A DNA stretch of 64,000 nucleotides from assembly GCF_014084105.1 (NCBI RefSeq), contig NZ_CP048289.1, positions 6,023,922 through 6,087,921 of the forward strand. The letters are read 5' to 3'. A program made the position numbers and the translations under genes. Below are positions 32,960-40,697 of this stretch, one piece after another (within the stretch, counting starts at the first letter, position 1; each line of letters starts with the position of its first letter). The notes below the pieces were generated by a model. The model made no database searches and was not told the origin of the DNA. It saw only the letters and a list, made by a program, of their open reading frames with translations. Origin of the DNA: Streptacidiphilus sp. P02-A3a. Its GTDB lineage: Bacteria; Actinomycetota; Actinomycetes; Streptomycetales; Streptomycetaceae.

Positions 32960-34615
32960 CTATTCCCGCCACTCCTCGCGGAGCCGCTGCTTGAGCACCT
33001 TCCCGGCGGCGGACACCGGCAGCGCGTCCACCAGCCGCAGGCCGCGCAGCCGCGCGTAGGGGACCACCCGCTCGGCGACGAAGGCGAGCAGCTCCGCCTC
33101 GTCCGCGCCGACCCCGGCGCGGGGCACCACGTAGCCGACCGGGATCTCCCCCACGCCCTCGCTGGGCACCCCGACCACGGAGGCCTGCGCCACCGCCGGG
33201 TGCGTGCACAGCACCTCCTCCAGGTGCTGCGGGTAGACGTTGTAGCCCTTGTAGATCAGCATGTCCTTGGCCCGGCCCTCCAGGAACAGGTAGCCGTCGG
33301 CGTCCAGTCGGCCCAGGTCTCCGGTGCGCAGCCAGCCGCCCTGGAACTGATTGTCCGTCAACTCCGGGTGCCCGTGGTAGCCGTCGGTGATCTGCGGGCC
33401 GCGCGCCCAGACCTCCCCCAACTCCCCTGTCGGGAGCGGCCCGCCGTCGCCGTCCGGGGTGCGGATCTGCACCTCGGTGTCGAAGGCGGGCAGGCCCACC
33501 GTCCCGGGCGGGGGCGGCGGCGTGGTCGGCCCGACCGGGCCCAGGGTGATCGCCATGGTCGCCTCGGTCAGCCCGTACCCCTCGGCCACCAGGGCGTTCG
33601 GGAACAGCCCGTGCAGCCGCTCCAGGGTGACCCGGTCGATCGGCGCGGCCCCGCAGCTGACCAGGGTCACCGAACCCAGGTCGCGGCCCCGCGCGGAGGG
33701 GTGCTCCAGCAGGGCCCGGAACATCGGCGGCGAGCCCACCAGCCCGTTGGCGCGGTGACGCTGCACCAGGTCCAGGTAACCGGACGGCTCGAACCGGCCG
33801 CAGAGCACCACCGTGGCCCCCTGGAGCACCGAGACCACCAGCGAGATGATGCCCATCGCGTGGAACATCGGCGCCACCGCGATGCCGACCCCCTGCCCGG
33901 GCTGCACGCTGTGCGCGCCGCGCGCCCCGGGCAGGGTCCGCAGCACCACGCCGCCCTCGGCGTCCAGCTCCGGCACCGCCCCCGACCGCCAGCAGGCGGA
34001 CTGCAGGGCGTTCGCCATGACGTTGCGGTGCAGCACCCGGACCGGCTTGGAGCGGCCGGTGGTGCCGCCGGTGAAGGCCAGGTGCGCCAGGTCCGCGCCG
34101 CCGCGCCCGGCGTCGGTCGCCGGTTCGGCGCGCAGCAGCTCGTCCAGGCCGACGGTGTCCGGACGGGCGGACTCCAGCGGCCCCGGCACCACCACGGTCA
34201 GCCGCAGCCGCGGTCCCGCCGCCTGGTCCAGCAGCGGCAGGCACTCGGGCACGGTGACCACGCAGCCGACGGACGCCTCCGCCAGCTGCTCGCGCAGCGC
34301 ACCGGCGGGCTGCGCCGGGTTGAGCGGACCGACCACCGCCCCGGCCAGGATCGCGCCGAAGTAACCGACCGGGAACCAGAGGCTGTTGGGCAGCAGCAGG
34401 CCGACCGTGTCCCCGGGTTTCACCCCCCGCTCGGCCAGCCCCCGGGCCAGCCGCAGCGAGCGGTCGAACAGCTCGGTGTAGGTCAGCGAGCGCTCGCCGT
34501 CGACGAAGGCGAGCCGGTCGCGGTAGCGGCGGGCGGAACCGGCCAGCGCCGCGCCGATCCCGGCCGGCGGGTAGTCGAGCGTGGTCGGCAGGCCCGTGGG
34601 CCAGGCTCCGGACAT
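32960..34615 (-). CDS. AMP-dependent acyl-CoA synthetase/ligase
   Basis: A 551-residue adenylate-forming enzyme. Core motifs are present: A3 LAFTGGTTGRSKPV, A5 EGYGLTEAT, A8 TGDLGRLDADGYLFLEGR followed by KDMLIYKGYNVYP, and the A10 lysine in PVSAAGKVLKQ. It should activate a carboxylic acid as acyl-AMP and pass it to CoA; domain order and length match long/medium-chain acyl-CoA ligases. ATG 34615 has GGAGGGA about eight bases upstream, better than the in-frame extension. It is divergent from the S53 peptidase. The acyl substrate is unknown. Confidence 0.9.
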   Translation of the reverse strand: MSGAWPTGLPTTLDYPPAGIGAALAGSARRYRDRLAFVDGERSLTYTELFDRSLRLARGLAERGVKPGDTVGLLLPNSLWFPVGYFGAILAGAVVGPLNPAQPAGALREQLAEASVGCVVTVPECLPLLDQAAGPRLRLTVVVPGPLESARPDTVGLDELLRAEPATDAGRGGADLAHLAFTGGTTGRSKPVRVLHRNVMANALQSACWRSGAVPELDAEGGVVLRTLPGARGAHSVQPGQGVGIAVAPMFHAMGIISLVVSVLQGATVVLCGRFEPSGYLDLVQRHRANGLVGSPPMFRALLEHPSARGRDLGSVTLVSCGAAPIDRVTLERLHGLFPNALVAEGYGLTEATMAITLGPVGPTTPPPPPGTVGLPAFDTEVQIRTPDGDGGPLPTGELGEVWARGPQITDGYHGHPELTDNQFQGGWLRTGDLGRLDADGYLFLEGRAKDMLIYKGYNVYPQHLEEVLCTHPAVAQASVVGVPSEGVGEIPVGYVVPRAGVGADEAELLAFVAERVVPYARLRGLRLVDALPVSAAGKVLKQRLREEWRE

Positions 34616-34785
34616 GTGAGCGCTCCCTCCGTCGGCCCCCGGATCGCCCCTGACCGATGGCGGGAGCCGAACTGATCGAATGTTCGAAAGGCTAGAGCGA
34701 GGGGGGCCGCCGCGCCATACGGCGCGCCCCGGCAATCGCCCGCTCCGGGGCGCACCCGGTCCCGTCACGGGGCCGTCGGGCCTCA

Positions 34786-34814
34786 TTGACAGTGTTCTGA
34801 CAGCCGATCACCAT
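34786..34814 (+). promoter_or_regulatory. Weak candidate promoter for the S53 peptidase
   Basis: TTGACA at 34786-34791 matches the -35 consensus in a GC-rich divergent gap (34616-34912). The hexamer 17 bases downstream (CACCAT, 34809-34814) is a poor -10. The gap also carries a short AT-richer patch near 34670-34690, upstream of the ligase gene. Confidence 0.3.
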
Positions 34815-34912
34815 GAGGAGGTTGTCGCGGACGCGTCAACACCGTTGTGACCGGATACCGGCGTAGCGCACCACCGTGCCACGGCGCCGGGCGCCCGGTG
34901 AGAGGAGCCCTT

Positions 34913-36277
34913 GTGGTGCACGTCCGAAAGATCGCGGCGCCGGTGGTGACGGTCGGGGCGTTGGTCGCGCTGACCCTGCTACCGGCCGCAACGGCCCAGG
35001 CCCAGACCCGAGCCCAGACCCAACCGCAGGCACAGGCCCAACCGCAGGCCCAACCGCAGGCACAGGCGCCGAGTGCCGCCGCACTGCCCAACGCGGCGCT
35101 GGCCGACCGGGGCACCACCCGGGCCTGCGCGGGTATCGCGGGCGACCGCTGCCTGGCCGACATCGTCACCGTCGCCAAGGGCTCGGTCAAGCCGCTGGCG
35201 ACCAGTACCCCGGTGGGCTACGGCCCGGCGGACTTCGCCGCCGCCTACAACCTGCCCGCCGCCACCGTCGGCCCGGCCAACACCATCGCGATCCTGGACG
35301 AGGGCGCCTTCCCGACCCTCGAAGCCGACCTCGCCGGCTACCGCTCGCAGTACGGGCTGCCCGCGTGCACCACCGCCAACGGCTGCTTCAAGCAGGTCAA
35401 CGAGCACGGCGGGGCGCCGCTGGCGGCCGGGACCACCACCGCCCAGAAGGAGTTCGACGAGGGGGTCGGGGTCGAGACCACGCTCGACGTGGACATGGCC
35501 TCGGCGGCCTGCCCGACCTGCCACATCCTGGAGATCACGGTCAACCGGGACCTCACCACCAGCGAGGACCAGGCCGCCGAGGACTTCGGCGTGGCGATGG
35601 ACACCGCCGCCACGCTCGGCGCGTCGGCCGCCAGCGTCAGCTACCAGTTCGACCCGGACGCCACCTTGGACCTCGGCACCGCCGCGCGGGATTTCTTCCA
35701 CCCCGGGATGGCGATCACCGCCTCCTCCGGTGACAGCGGCTTCGAGGGCACCCCCTCCGGCTGGCCGCAGAACCTGCCGACGGTCACCTCCGTCGGCGGC
35801 ACCTCGCTCTACCGCACGCCCGGCGCCGGCAACGGCTACACCGAGGTCGCCTGGAGCGGCTCCGGCAGCGGCTGCGCGGCCGAACTCCCGCCCGCGCTCG
35901 GCCAGCCGACCAGCGTCGCGGCCAACTGCGGCGGCCACCGCGCCGACTCCGACGTCTCCGCCGACGCCGACCCGAACACCGGTGCGGCCGTGTACGACGA
36001 CTACGCGCCGTACAGCGGCCAGCCGTACGGCTGGATCGCCGTCGGCGGCACCAGCGAGTCCAGCCCGTTCGTCGCCGGACTGTACGCGCGCGGCGGCGAC
36101 CTGGCCGACGTCGAGGGTCCGAACACCCTCTACGCCGACCCCTCCTCGGCCTTCAACGACGTCACCGTCGGCGAGAACGCCCCGCCGAACAGCGGCTGCG
36201 GCGTGCTCTGCACCTCGGGCTCCGGCTGGGACGGCCCGACCGGCCTCGGCACCCCGAACGGCCTGTCCGGCTTCTGA
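34913..36277 (+). CDS. Secreted S53 (sedolisin-like) serine-carboxyl peptidase
   Basis: A 454-residue exported peptidase. GTG 34913 or 34916 follows AGAGGAG at 34901-34907; a signal peptide ends around ATAQAQ. A short Gln/Pro/Ala repeat (PQAQ units) follows. The catalytic set is visible: Glu188 and Asp192 (VETTLD), Asp274 (SSGDSG) and Ser381 in GGTSESSP. The fold end is closed by GWDGPTGLGTPNG, a sedolisin landmark. There is no typical long pro-domain, so this is a short S53 form. S53 enzymes are acid-active; this one may digest extracellular protein. Confidence 0.9.
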   Translation: MVHVRKIAAPVVTVGALVALTLLPAATAQAQTRAQTQPQAQAQPQAQPQAQAPSAAALPNAALADRGTTRACAGIAGDRCLADIVTVAKGSVKPLATSTPVGYGPADFAAAYNLPAATVGPANTIAILDEGAFPTLEADLAGYRSQYGLPACTTANGCFKQVNEHGGAPLAAGTTTAQKEFDEGVGVETTLDVDMASAACPTCHILEITVNRDLTTSEDQAAEDFGVAMDTAATLGASAASVSYQFDPDATLDLGTAARDFFHPGMAITASSGDSGFEGTPSGWPQNLPTVTSVGGTSLYRTPGAGNGYTEVAWSGSGSGCAAELPPALGQPTSVAANCGGHRADSDVSADADPNTGAAVYDDYAPYSGQPYGWIAVGGTSESSPFVAGLYARGGDLADVEGPNTLYADPSSAFNDVTVGENAPPNSGCGVLCTSGSGWDGPTGLGTPNGLSGF

Positions 36278-36311
36278 CCTGGGCATCCCCCGACCCGGCG
36301 GCGGCCGGGAC

Positions 36312-36351
36312 CGGCCGGGAACGGGTCGCCGTCGCGACCCGTCCCCGGCCG
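36312..36351. terminator. Bidirectional hairpin between convergent genes
   Basis: Arms 36312-36329 and 36334-36351 make an 18-bp stem with one mismatch and the loop CGTC, between the S53 peptidase and the convergent amidohydrolase. Confidence 0.8.
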
Positions 36352-36371
36352 AGCTGTTGGCCGCCCGGACC

Positions 36372-38030
36372 TCAGACCGAGTCGGCGGGCTGCCGCACCG
36401 GTTCGCCGCCGACCAGGGACAGGTCGACCCGGGTGTCCAGGATGGCCCTCGGGTCCGCCTCCGCGAACAGGTCGCGGGAGAGCAGCACCAGGTCGGCGTA
36501 CTTGCCCGGGGTGATCGAACCGAGGCGGTCCTCCAGGAAGTTGGCGTAGGCGCTGCCCATGGTGTAGCCGCGCAGCGCGGTCTCCAGGTCGACGGTCTGC
36601 TCCGGCCGCCAGGCCGGGCCGCCGCGCAGCCCCTGGCGGGTGACGGCGGTGTAGAGGCCGACCATCGGGTCCATCTCGGCGACGTTCCAGTCGCTGGAGA
36701 AGGCCAGCGCGGCGCCCGCCCGGTGCAGGTCCCGCATCGGCCAGGCCTTGCTCCAGCGCTCCGGGCCCACCGCCCGCGCCCAGTCCTGGCCGGGACCGGC
36801 GATGTCCGGCGAGCAGTGCCGCGGCTGCATGCAGGCCACCACTCCCAGTTCGGCGAAGCGCGGGGTGTCCGCCGGGTCCAGGCACTCGACGTGGACCACC
36901 TGGTGCCGGGAGTCGCGCGGCCCGTTGACGGCGCGGGCGTGCGCGGCGGCGTCCAGTACGGTCCGGATCCCCCGGTCGCCGGTGGCGTGCACGAACAGCT
37001 GGAAGCCCAGCCGGTCGAGCCGGGCGAAGACCTCGGCGAACTCCTCCGGCGGGTAGAAGGTCTCGCCCCGGTGGTGCGCGTGGCCGTGGTACGGCTCCAG
37101 CAGCGCGGCCGTGTGCGGTTCCACCACGTCGTCGATGTACAGCTTGAGCGGCCCCACCCGCAGCCGGTCGGTCCGGTACGCCGCGGCGGCCCGGGCGAAG
37201 GCGTCCAGGTCCTCCGGGCCGGTACCGCGCGGGTGGAACAGCGCGGCCACCAGCCGGGAGCGCAGCCGCCCCTCTCGTTCGGCGCGCTCGAACAGGGCGA
37301 GGTCGTCCAGCGAGTTCTGCGGCTCGACCACGGTGGTGATGCCGAACCTGGCGGCCAGTTCCAGGCTGCCGCACAGCCGCGCGTACTGCCGGTCCGGGTG
37401 CGCCCAGGGCACCCCCGCGGCGCGCAGCGCCCGGTGCCCGTCGCGGGACAGGCCGCGGACCGCGAAGTCGGTGACGAAGCCGGTGGGCCGACCGGTGGCC
37501 GGGTCCTTGGCGATGGTGCCGTAGGGGGTCTGCCCGGTGTCGGCGTCGATGCCGAGGCGGCGCAGCGCGGCGGTGTTCAGCCAGGCGGTGTGCACGTCGT
37601 AGCTGAGCACGAAGGCCGGATGGTCGCCGGTGTACGGGTCCAGGTCGGCGGCGGTGGGCATCCGGCCGCCGGGGACGGCCGAGTAGTCGAAGGCCTCGGC
37701 CTCCACCCAGTCGGCGCCGGGGTTGGCCGCGAGCCAGGCCTGGATCCGGCGGCCGATCTCGGGCAGGTCGGCGGCACCGGCCAGCTGCACGCAGGCCCGG
37801 TCCGAGCCGAGCCGGACGTGGTTGTGGCTGTCGATGAACCCGGGCAGCAGCAACCGGCCTCCGGCGTCCACGAGTTCGGTCCGCGCGCCGCGCCGGGCGT
37901 CGATCCCGGCGTCGGCGCCGACCCAGCTGATCCGGCCGTCGCGGACGGCGACCGCCTGGGCCGTGGGCAGGTCCGGGTCGACCGTGTGCACGTGGGCGTT
38001 GTGGATGATCAGGTCGGCGGGCTGGTTCAC
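36372..38030 (-). CDS. YtcJ-like metal-dependent amidohydrolase
   Basis: A 552-residue amidohydrolase of the YtcJ/NfdA type. It has an N-terminal beta sandwich part, the metal-binding PGFIDSHNH motif near residue 70, later His-containing strands (FVHATGDRG, VHVECLDP) and the Asp of FSSDWNV. The GTG start at 38030 overlaps the permease stop (GTGA), so it is translationally coupled to the permease. The enzyme should hydrolyse an amide or N-acyl bond; coupling to an amino-acid-type permease suggests that the imported compound is the substrate (inference). Confidence 0.9.
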   Translation of the reverse strand: MNQPADLIIHNAHVHTVDPDLPTAQAVAVRDGRISWVGADAGIDARRGARTELVDAGGRLLLPGFIDSHNHVRLGSDRACVQLAGAADLPEIGRRIQAWLAANPGADWVEAEAFDYSAVPGGRMPTAADLDPYTGDHPAFVLSYDVHTAWLNTAALRRLGIDADTGQTPYGTIAKDPATGRPTGFVTDFAVRGLSRDGHRALRAAGVPWAHPDRQYARLCGSLELAARFGITTVVEPQNSLDDLALFERAEREGRLRSRLVAALFHPRGTGPEDLDAFARAAAAYRTDRLRVGPLKLYIDDVVEPHTAALLEPYHGHAHHRGETFYPPEEFAEVFARLDRLGFQLFVHATGDRGIRTVLDAAAHARAVNGPRDSRHQVVHVECLDPADTPRFAELGVVACMQPRHCSPDIAGPGQDWARAVGPERWSKAWPMRDLHRAGAALAFSSDWNVAEMDPMVGLYTAVTRQGLRGGPAWRPEQTVDLETALRGYTMGSAYANFLEDRLGSITPGKYADLVLLSRDLFAEADPRAILDTRVDLSLVGGEPVRQPADSV

Positions 38031-39493
38031 GAGTTCTCCGTGGTGCGTGCGGTCGGCGCGGCGGCGGCCGGAACGGCGGCGGTGGCCGGAAGCGGGAGCG
38101 GCGCGGCGGCGCTCTGGTCGGCGGGCAGGCTCAACTGCCAGTGGGTGGCGGTGCGCGGGCGCAGGTAGGCGAACCAGTAGACCAGGCCGACCAGCAGCAC
38201 CACGGCGGTGATCAGCAGGTCGTGGCCGGTCTGCTGGGTGAGCACGTACGCCAGCGCGAGTGTGGTGACCACCGGTGCCAGCGGCCACAGCGGCATCCGC
38301 CAGGCGGTGGTGTCGCGGTGCCGGGCGCGGCGCGCGGCCAGCGCGGCGACACCGAGCAGCAGGTAGATCACGGCCACCACGACGCCGGTGAAGCCGAGCA
38401 GGTCCTCGATCGGGACGGCGGCGGCGAGCACGATCCCGGGGACGCCGATGCCCAGGGTGGCCACCCACGGCGAGCCCCAGCGCGGGTGGATCTGTCCCAG
38501 GGCCCGGTTGACCGGCTCGGGCCAGGTGCGGTCCCGGGCCGAGGCGAACAGCACCCGGCCGTTCTGCAGCACCATGACGATGACCGCGTTCAGGATCGCG
38601 GCGGCGACGCAGAGGCTGACGAAGGTGCCCACCGCGCTGCCCGCCCAGGAGTCGACGATGGCGACCAGGTCACCCGCCGCCAGCTGGTCCGGGCTGCTGA
38701 CGCCCAGGCAGATCGCGGTCACCGGCACGGTGATCACCACCACCCCGGCGAGCAGCGACCAGAGCACGGTGCGGGCCACCGACCGACGCGGCTCCACCAG
38801 GTCCTCGGACAGGTAGATGGCGGTGCCGAAGCCGTTGTAGGTGAACAGCGCCACCGCCAGGCCGGAGACCAGCAGCCCGGCGGTCAGCGGGCCGGTGTGC
38901 CCGTGGCCGTCCGGGACGGCGGCGTGCAGCAGGGTGGACAGCGGCTGGTGGACGTGGGTGAAGCCGAGGAGGCTGACGGTAGCGGCGGCCAGCACCTCGA
39001 TTCCCAGGAAGACCCCGGTGACCAGGGCGTTGGACTTGATGTCCAGCACGCCCACGGCCACCGACAGCGCCATCACCACCGCCCCGGCGACCCGCGGGTC
39101 GACCGTGACCAGGCTGGAGATGTAGTCCGAGGTGCCGAGCGCGATGATCGGCGGGATCACCATCAGCGACACCAGCGAGATCACGAACACCAGCCAGCCG
39201 ACCGGGCGGCCCAGCAGCCGGCCGACGATCGAGTACTCACCGCCCGCGCTGGGCACCAGCGTGCCGAGTTCGGCGTAGCACAGGCCCACGCCCAGGGAGA
39301 GCACCGCCGCGATCAGCAGTGCCTGCACCGTGCCGCTGCCCAGGGACATCAGCAGCGGCGGGACCACGATGAACAGCGAGGAGGCCGGAGTGACACAGGA
39401 CAGGGTCAGCATCACCGCACCGAAGACGCCCAGGGATCTGGGCAGCGCGGTGGCGGCGGGCGCCGCCGGGGTCGGCGGGGAGGAGGTGGGCAT
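38027..39493 (-). CDS. APC family amino acid/polyamine permease
   Basis: A 488-residue integral membrane protein with about 12 hydrophobic spans. The first span carries the APC pattern FGAVMLTLSCVTPASSLF, and a later conserved loop has PSAGGEYSIVGRLLG. It should import an amino acid, amine or related compound using the proton gradient. It is the first gene of a two-gene operon with the YtcJ-like hydrolase; the AsnC-type regulator gene lies just upstream on the same strand. Confidence 0.9.
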   Translation of the reverse strand: MPTSSPPTPAAPAATALPRSLGVFGAVMLTLSCVTPASSLFIVVPPLLMSLGSGTVQALLIAAVLSLGVGLCYAELGTLVPSAGGEYSIVGRLLGRPVGWLVFVISLVSLMVIPPIIALGTSDYISSLVTVDPRVAGAVVMALSVAVGVLDIKSNALVTGVFLGIEVLAAATVSLLGFTHVHQPLSTLLHAAVPDGHGHTGPLTAGLLVSGLAVALFTYNGFGTAIYLSEDLVEPRRSVARTVLWSLLAGVVVITVPVTAICLGVSSPDQLAAGDLVAIVDSWAGSAVGTFVSLCVAAAILNAVIVMVLQNGRVLFASARDRTWPEPVNRALGQIHPRWGSPWVATLGIGVPGIVLAAAVPIEDLLGFTGVVVAVIYLLLGVAALAARRARHRDTTAWRMPLWPLAPVVTTLALAYVLTQQTGHDLLITAVVLLVGLVYWFAYLRPRTATHWQLSLPADQSAAAPLPLPATAAVPAAAAPTARTTENS

Positions 39494-39613
39494 GGCGGAC
39501 CTGGCTCTCTAGGGGGAGCTCGTTACAGGGGGTGACCCGCCCATTGAAGATCAGCCAAAAATGAGGCGTCAAGAGTTCGCCAAGATGGAAATGCCTAACG
39601 ATTGAGCTACTTC

Positions 39614-39630
39614 CGGCGATTAGTTCGCCG
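39614..39630. promoter_or_regulatory. Palindrome upstream of the permease operon, possible Lrp/AsnC site
   Basis: A perfect 6-bp inverted repeat (CGGCGA, spacer TTAGT, TCGCCG) lies in the AT-richer gap 39494-39655 between the regulator and permease genes. Its size suits an Lrp/AsnC-type operator; assignment is inferred from position. Confidence 0.4.
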
Positions 39631-39655
39631 AATGACGCACACGGGAACTATGCGC

Positions 39656-40597
39656 CTACTCGGCGGGCAGATCGTACGTGTAGCTCTCCTTCACGATCTC
39701 CAGGTGCACCCAGGACTCGCTGCGGGCCACGCCCGCCAGCCCGCGCAGCGCCTCCAGACCGGCCAGCAGCTCGGCCCGGTCGCGGGCGTCGACCCCGCAC
39801 ACCACGTCGAACCGCCCGTGGCCCAGCGCCACGTAGTTCACCCCGGGCAGCCGCGCCGCCGCCCGCGCCACCTCGCGCGCCCCGGCGCGGACCCCCAGGC
39901 CGATCCCGGCCGCCTCGCGCACCCCGAGCGCGGCGGTGGCCACCAGGCCGGTCACATAGACCGCCCCGGCCTCCAGCAGCCGCAGCACCCGGGCCCTGGT
40001 CGCCGGCTGGGAGAGGCCGACGCGTTCCGACAGCGCGCTGAAACTGGCCCGGCCGTCGCGTTGCAGCAGCTCCAGCAGCAGCCGGTCGATCCGGTCCAGG
40101 TCGGCCGCCGTCAGCCGACAGCGTCCGGCGGCGGGCGAGGTCGGCGCGTAGGCGTCCTTGACCAGGTCGGTACAGGCGAACACCTCGATCCCGCGCACCC
40201 CGGGGGCCTGCCGCAGCAGTGCGCACTCCGCCTCCAGCGCGTCGGCGTCGGCGACCCGGACGTCGGCGACCACCGCGTGCGGACCGGCGGTGCAGGACAC
40301 GAAGCGGGCGGCCGGACGCGCGGCCGCGACCAGCGCGGCGGCGGCGCTGGGCCCGGCCACGTCGAGCGAGACGTGGGCCAGCGCGGTCAGCCCGGCGACC
40401 TCCGGCGCGACCACGCCGACCACCCGCACCCGGCCCTGGTCCAGCAGCCGCTGCACCCGCGCCCTGGCTGCCTCCCGGGAGATCCCGACGAGTTGCGAGA
40501 GCGCCTGGAAACTGGCCCGCCCGTCCCCCTGCAACCCACGCACCAGACCGGCGTCCACGGCATCAAGCACGACGACCTCACCAAGCAGTCGATCCAC
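39656..40597 (-). CDS. Lrp/AsnC family regulator with two HTH-AsnC/RAM units
   Basis: A 313-residue tandem Lrp/AsnC protein. The first unit has LDAVDAGLVRGLQGDGRAS followed by a helix-turn-helix (QALSQLVGISREAARARV); the second repeats it with LDRIDRLLLELLQRDGR and SALSERVGLSQPATRARV. Each is followed by a ligand-sensing RAM-type domain. This duplicated form is common in actinomycetes. The start is uncertain: GTG 40597 places the protein end just before the first HTH, while GTG 40660 gives 21 more residues; neither has a strong ribosome site. It probably controls the adjacent permease-amidohydrolase operon in response to an amino-acid-like ligand. Confidence 0.88.
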   Translation of the reverse strand: MDRLLGEVVVLDAVDAGLVRGLQGDGRASFQALSQLVGISREAARARVQRLLDQGRVRVVGVVAPEVAGLTALAHVSLDVAGPSAAAALVAAARPAARFVSCTAGPHAVVADVRVADADALEAECALLRQAPGVRGIEVFACTDLVKDAYAPTSPAAGRCRLTAADLDRIDRLLLELLQRDGRASFSALSERVGLSQPATRARVLRLLEAGAVYVTGLVATAALGVREAAGIGLGVRAGAREVARAAARLPGVNYVALGHGRFDVVCGVDARDRAELLAGLEALRGLAGVARSESWVHLEIVKESYTYDLPAE

Positions 40598-40697
40598 GAA
40601 GGGCCCCAGCCTAGCCAGGCGCACAGCAGTGCCGCCGAGCGCGTGGGCACTCGGCGGCACCGGGTTCAGCCGAGTCGCGGACTCAGCTGTTACTGGC

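Noticed and set aside
35073-38168. A 1031-codon + strand frame running across the S53 and amidohydrolase genes
   Set aside because: It crosses two genes on different strands and a terminator, and its composition is that of shadow sequence.
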